DNA of 64,000 nucleotides from positions 1,141,001-1,205,000 of the forward strand of contig NZ_CP133269.1 in NCBI RefSeq assembly GCF_030915525.1, read 5' to 3'. The position numbers and the translations under genes were made by a program. Origin of the DNA: Neobacillus sp. PS2-9 (GTDB lineage: Bacteria > Bacillota > Bacilli > Bacillales > Cytobacillaceae). A model generated the notes under the pieces. It was not told where the DNA came from, did no database searches, and saw nothing but the letters and a program-made list of their open reading frames with translations. This document shows positions 61,898 through 64,000 of the stretch, piece after piece; the first letter of the stretch is position 1; each line of letters begins with the position of its first letter.

Positions 61898-63391
61898 ATG
61901 GTCGAGGTAAACAATAGAGTGATTAACCTAAAGATGTTTATTGATGGTGAATGGAAAGATGCGGAGAATCAAGAAACACGCCCAATCATTAATCCGGCAA
62001 ATGGCGAGGTTATTTCATATGCGCCAGAAGGTACTATTTCAGATGCACGCGCAGCCATTTTCGCCGCACGCAGAGCATTTGAGGAAGGTGTCTGGTCAGG
62101 AATCTCTGCACAGGAACGTGCCTCCTATTTATTCAAAATTGCAGACAAAATTGATGAGTATGCAGAAGAACTTACTCAACTTGAAACAATGGATAACGGC
62201 AAGCCATTAAGAGAGGCGGGATATGATGTTGGTGATGCAGCTGCCTGTTTCCGTTATTATGCCGGTCTGATTACGAAGCCAGACGGTTATACGTATCATG
62301 TAGCAGATCCGATGCAGGCTATGGTTGTTCGTGAACCGGTTGGCGTGTGCGGATTGATTGTTCCATGGAATTATCCGCTCTTAATGAGCGTATGGAAAAT
62401 TGCCCCTGCTTTAGCCGCAGGCAATACAATCGTTTTTAAACCTTCAGAGGTGACACCGATTACACCGAAAAAACTATTCGAAATTTTCGAGGAAGTGGGT
62501 CTGCCAAAGGGTGTCGCTAATATGGTATTGGGCGCAGGACCAGTGGTAGGAAATGAAATTGCCACTCATTCAGAAGTGGATATGGTTTCATTTACTGGCG
62601 GTACCAAAACAGGAAAACATATTATGAAGGCCGCTGCCGATACAATGAAAAAGGTTTCTCTGGAGTTAGGCGGTAAATCACCTAATATCATTTTTGGGGA
62701 TGCTGATTTTGAAACTGCTGTCGATTATGCTCTGTTTGGAATCTATGCCGGCGCTGGTCAGGTATGCTCAGCCGGGTCAAGAATTCTAGTGGAAGAGAGT
62801 ATTTACGATAAGTTTGTTGAACGCTTTGTTGAAAGAGCTCAAAAAATTCAGGTCGGACCAGGGAACGACTCTTCAACAGAGATGGGCCCGCTTGTTAGCA
62901 AGGAGCATTTGGAAAAGGTCCTATATTATATCGAGTTAGGAAAGCAGGAAGGTGCGAAGGTCGCATGCGGTGGCAGCCGAATCGTTCGTGACGGCTTAGA
63001 AAAAGGATACTTTGTGGAGCCGACTGTTTTCGTTGACGTAAAGCAGGAAATGCGAATCGTTCAGGAGGAAATTTTCGGACCAGTTGTAGTTATTCAAAAA
63101 TTCAAGGATGAAAGCGAAGCAGTAAAGCTAGCGAATAATACGGTTTATGGACTTGCTGGTGCAGTATTTAGCAATGATGGCGCCAAGGCCCTTCGAGTAA
63201 TTAAGAAGTTGCGTGTAGGGATTACTTGGGTCAATTCCTATCACCCTACTTATAATGAAGCTCCTTGGGGTGGCTATAAACAAAGTGGAATTGGCCGCAG
63301 TCTAGGAACATTTGGTCTTGAGGAGTTTCAGGAAATTAAGCAAATTAATATCAATTTACAAATTGAGCCTGTAGGCTGGTTTTCAAACTAA
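61898..63391 (+). CDS. Aldehyde dehydrogenase, probably 4-aminobutyraldehyde dehydrogenase
   Basis: 497 residues, complete ALDH: proton-transfer Asn in PWNYPLLM, NAD site FTGGTKTGKHI, general-base Glu in LELGGKSPNIIF and catalytic Cys in GAGQVCSAGSR. Closest in look to betaine/aminoaldehyde dehydrogenases. With the following putrescine aminotransferase it would oxidise 4-aminobutanal to GABA. AAAGGAGGA precedes ATG 61898. Confidence 0.9.
   Translation: MVEVNNRVINLKMFIDGEWKDAENQETRPIINPANGEVISYAPEGTISDARAAIFAARRAFEEGVWSGISAQERASYLFKIADKIDEYAEELTQLETMDNGKPLREAGYDVGDAAACFRYYAGLITKPDGYTYHVADPMQAMVVREPVGVCGLIVPWNYPLLMSVWKIAPALAAGNTIVFKPSEVTPITPKKLFEIFEEVGLPKGVANMVLGAGPVVGNEIATHSEVDMVSFTGGTKTGKHIMKAAADTMKKVSLELGGKSPNIIFGDADFETAVDYALFGIYAGAGQVCSAGSRILVEESIYDKFVERFVERAQKIQVGPGNDSSTEMGPLVSKEHLEKVLYYIELGKQEGAKVACGGSRIVRDGLEKGYFVEPTVFVDVKQEMRIVQEEIFGPVVVIQKFKDESEAVKLANNTVYGLAGAVFSNDGAKALRVIKKLRVGITWVNSYHPTYNEAPWGGYKQSGIGRSLGTFGLEEFQEIKQININLQIEPVGWFSN

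Positions 63392-64000
<609 letters not shown>

Overview
The window looks like chromosomal DNA of a spore-forming Bacillaceae species in the broad Bacillus/Neobacillus group. Base composition is low GC, ribosome-binding sites are strong AGGAGG types with frequent TTG and GTG starts, and the content fits: an S-box methionine operon, a SinR-like regulator, a YjcZ-type small sporulation protein, a SleB-like cell-wall hydrolase, BdbC/BdbD, and a RocR-like sigma-54 activator. The species cannot be fixed from the sequence alone. I see no tRNA, rRNA, prophage, transposase gene or CRISPR array.

Layout. 1-2.4 kb: the tail of an unidentified gene, then an RRNPP-type (NprR/PlcR-like) quorum-sensing regulator with its 47-residue propeptide gene, and two small acidic proteins. 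2.4-9.2 kb: NERD-domain protein, pirin, a DHA2 drug exporter, a sugar mutarotase-like protein, an aldo/keto reductase, a glyoxalase-fold protein and a small FAD protein. 9.3-18 kb: 5-oxoprolinase genes pxpB-pxpA-pxpC followed by a complete peptide-type ABC importer and a small unknown protein. 18-20 kb: a small basic protein, an MFS exporter and its MarR repressor with a clear operator. 20-28 kb (minus strand): SAM riboswitch, metI, metC, yitJ and metH, a full route from O-acylhomoserine to methionine.

28-47.5 kb is an exopolysaccharide locus of about 19 kb. It starts at a sigma-A promoter whose spacer is filled by a SinR-type operator, then has a structured leader (candidate EAR/epsC RNA) and an intrinsic terminator, then 18 co-directional genes. 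They cover sugar modification (epsC-like dehydratase, DegT aminotransferase, galU), initiating sugar transferase, a SinR-like regulator, Wzz/BY-kinase/PHP phosphatase, Wzy-like polymerase, MurJ-like flippase and glycosyltransferases. The last four genes are a FemAB-like transferase, a fold-III PLP decarboxylase lacking the usual substrate Arg, an ATP-grasp ligase and a second FemAB-like transferase. They look like an amino-acid decoration module and are the best candidate here for an undescribed pathway.

47.5-55.7 kb is ordinary chromosome: lactonase, BdbD-BdbC, YjcZ protein, a lipoprotein, a glutaredoxin-thioredoxin reductase fusion with a PerR-box-like site, Dps, a LysM/SleB-like hydrolase and a HAD protein. 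55.7-64 kb is a putrescine catabolism regulon: PuuP-like importer, glutamate dehydrogenase, two small proteins, a sigma-54 activator, an aldehyde dehydrogenase and putrescine aminotransferase (cut by the window end). Three -24/-12 promoters each have a TTATGCA-type inverted repeat upstream, probably the activator site.

Repeats. Three copies of one 182-bp MITE-like element carry 8-bp target duplications. Three separate arrays have an exact 21-bp period, each with its own short conserved core and an otherwise variable spacer. One further palindromic intergenic element lies near 51.1 kb.
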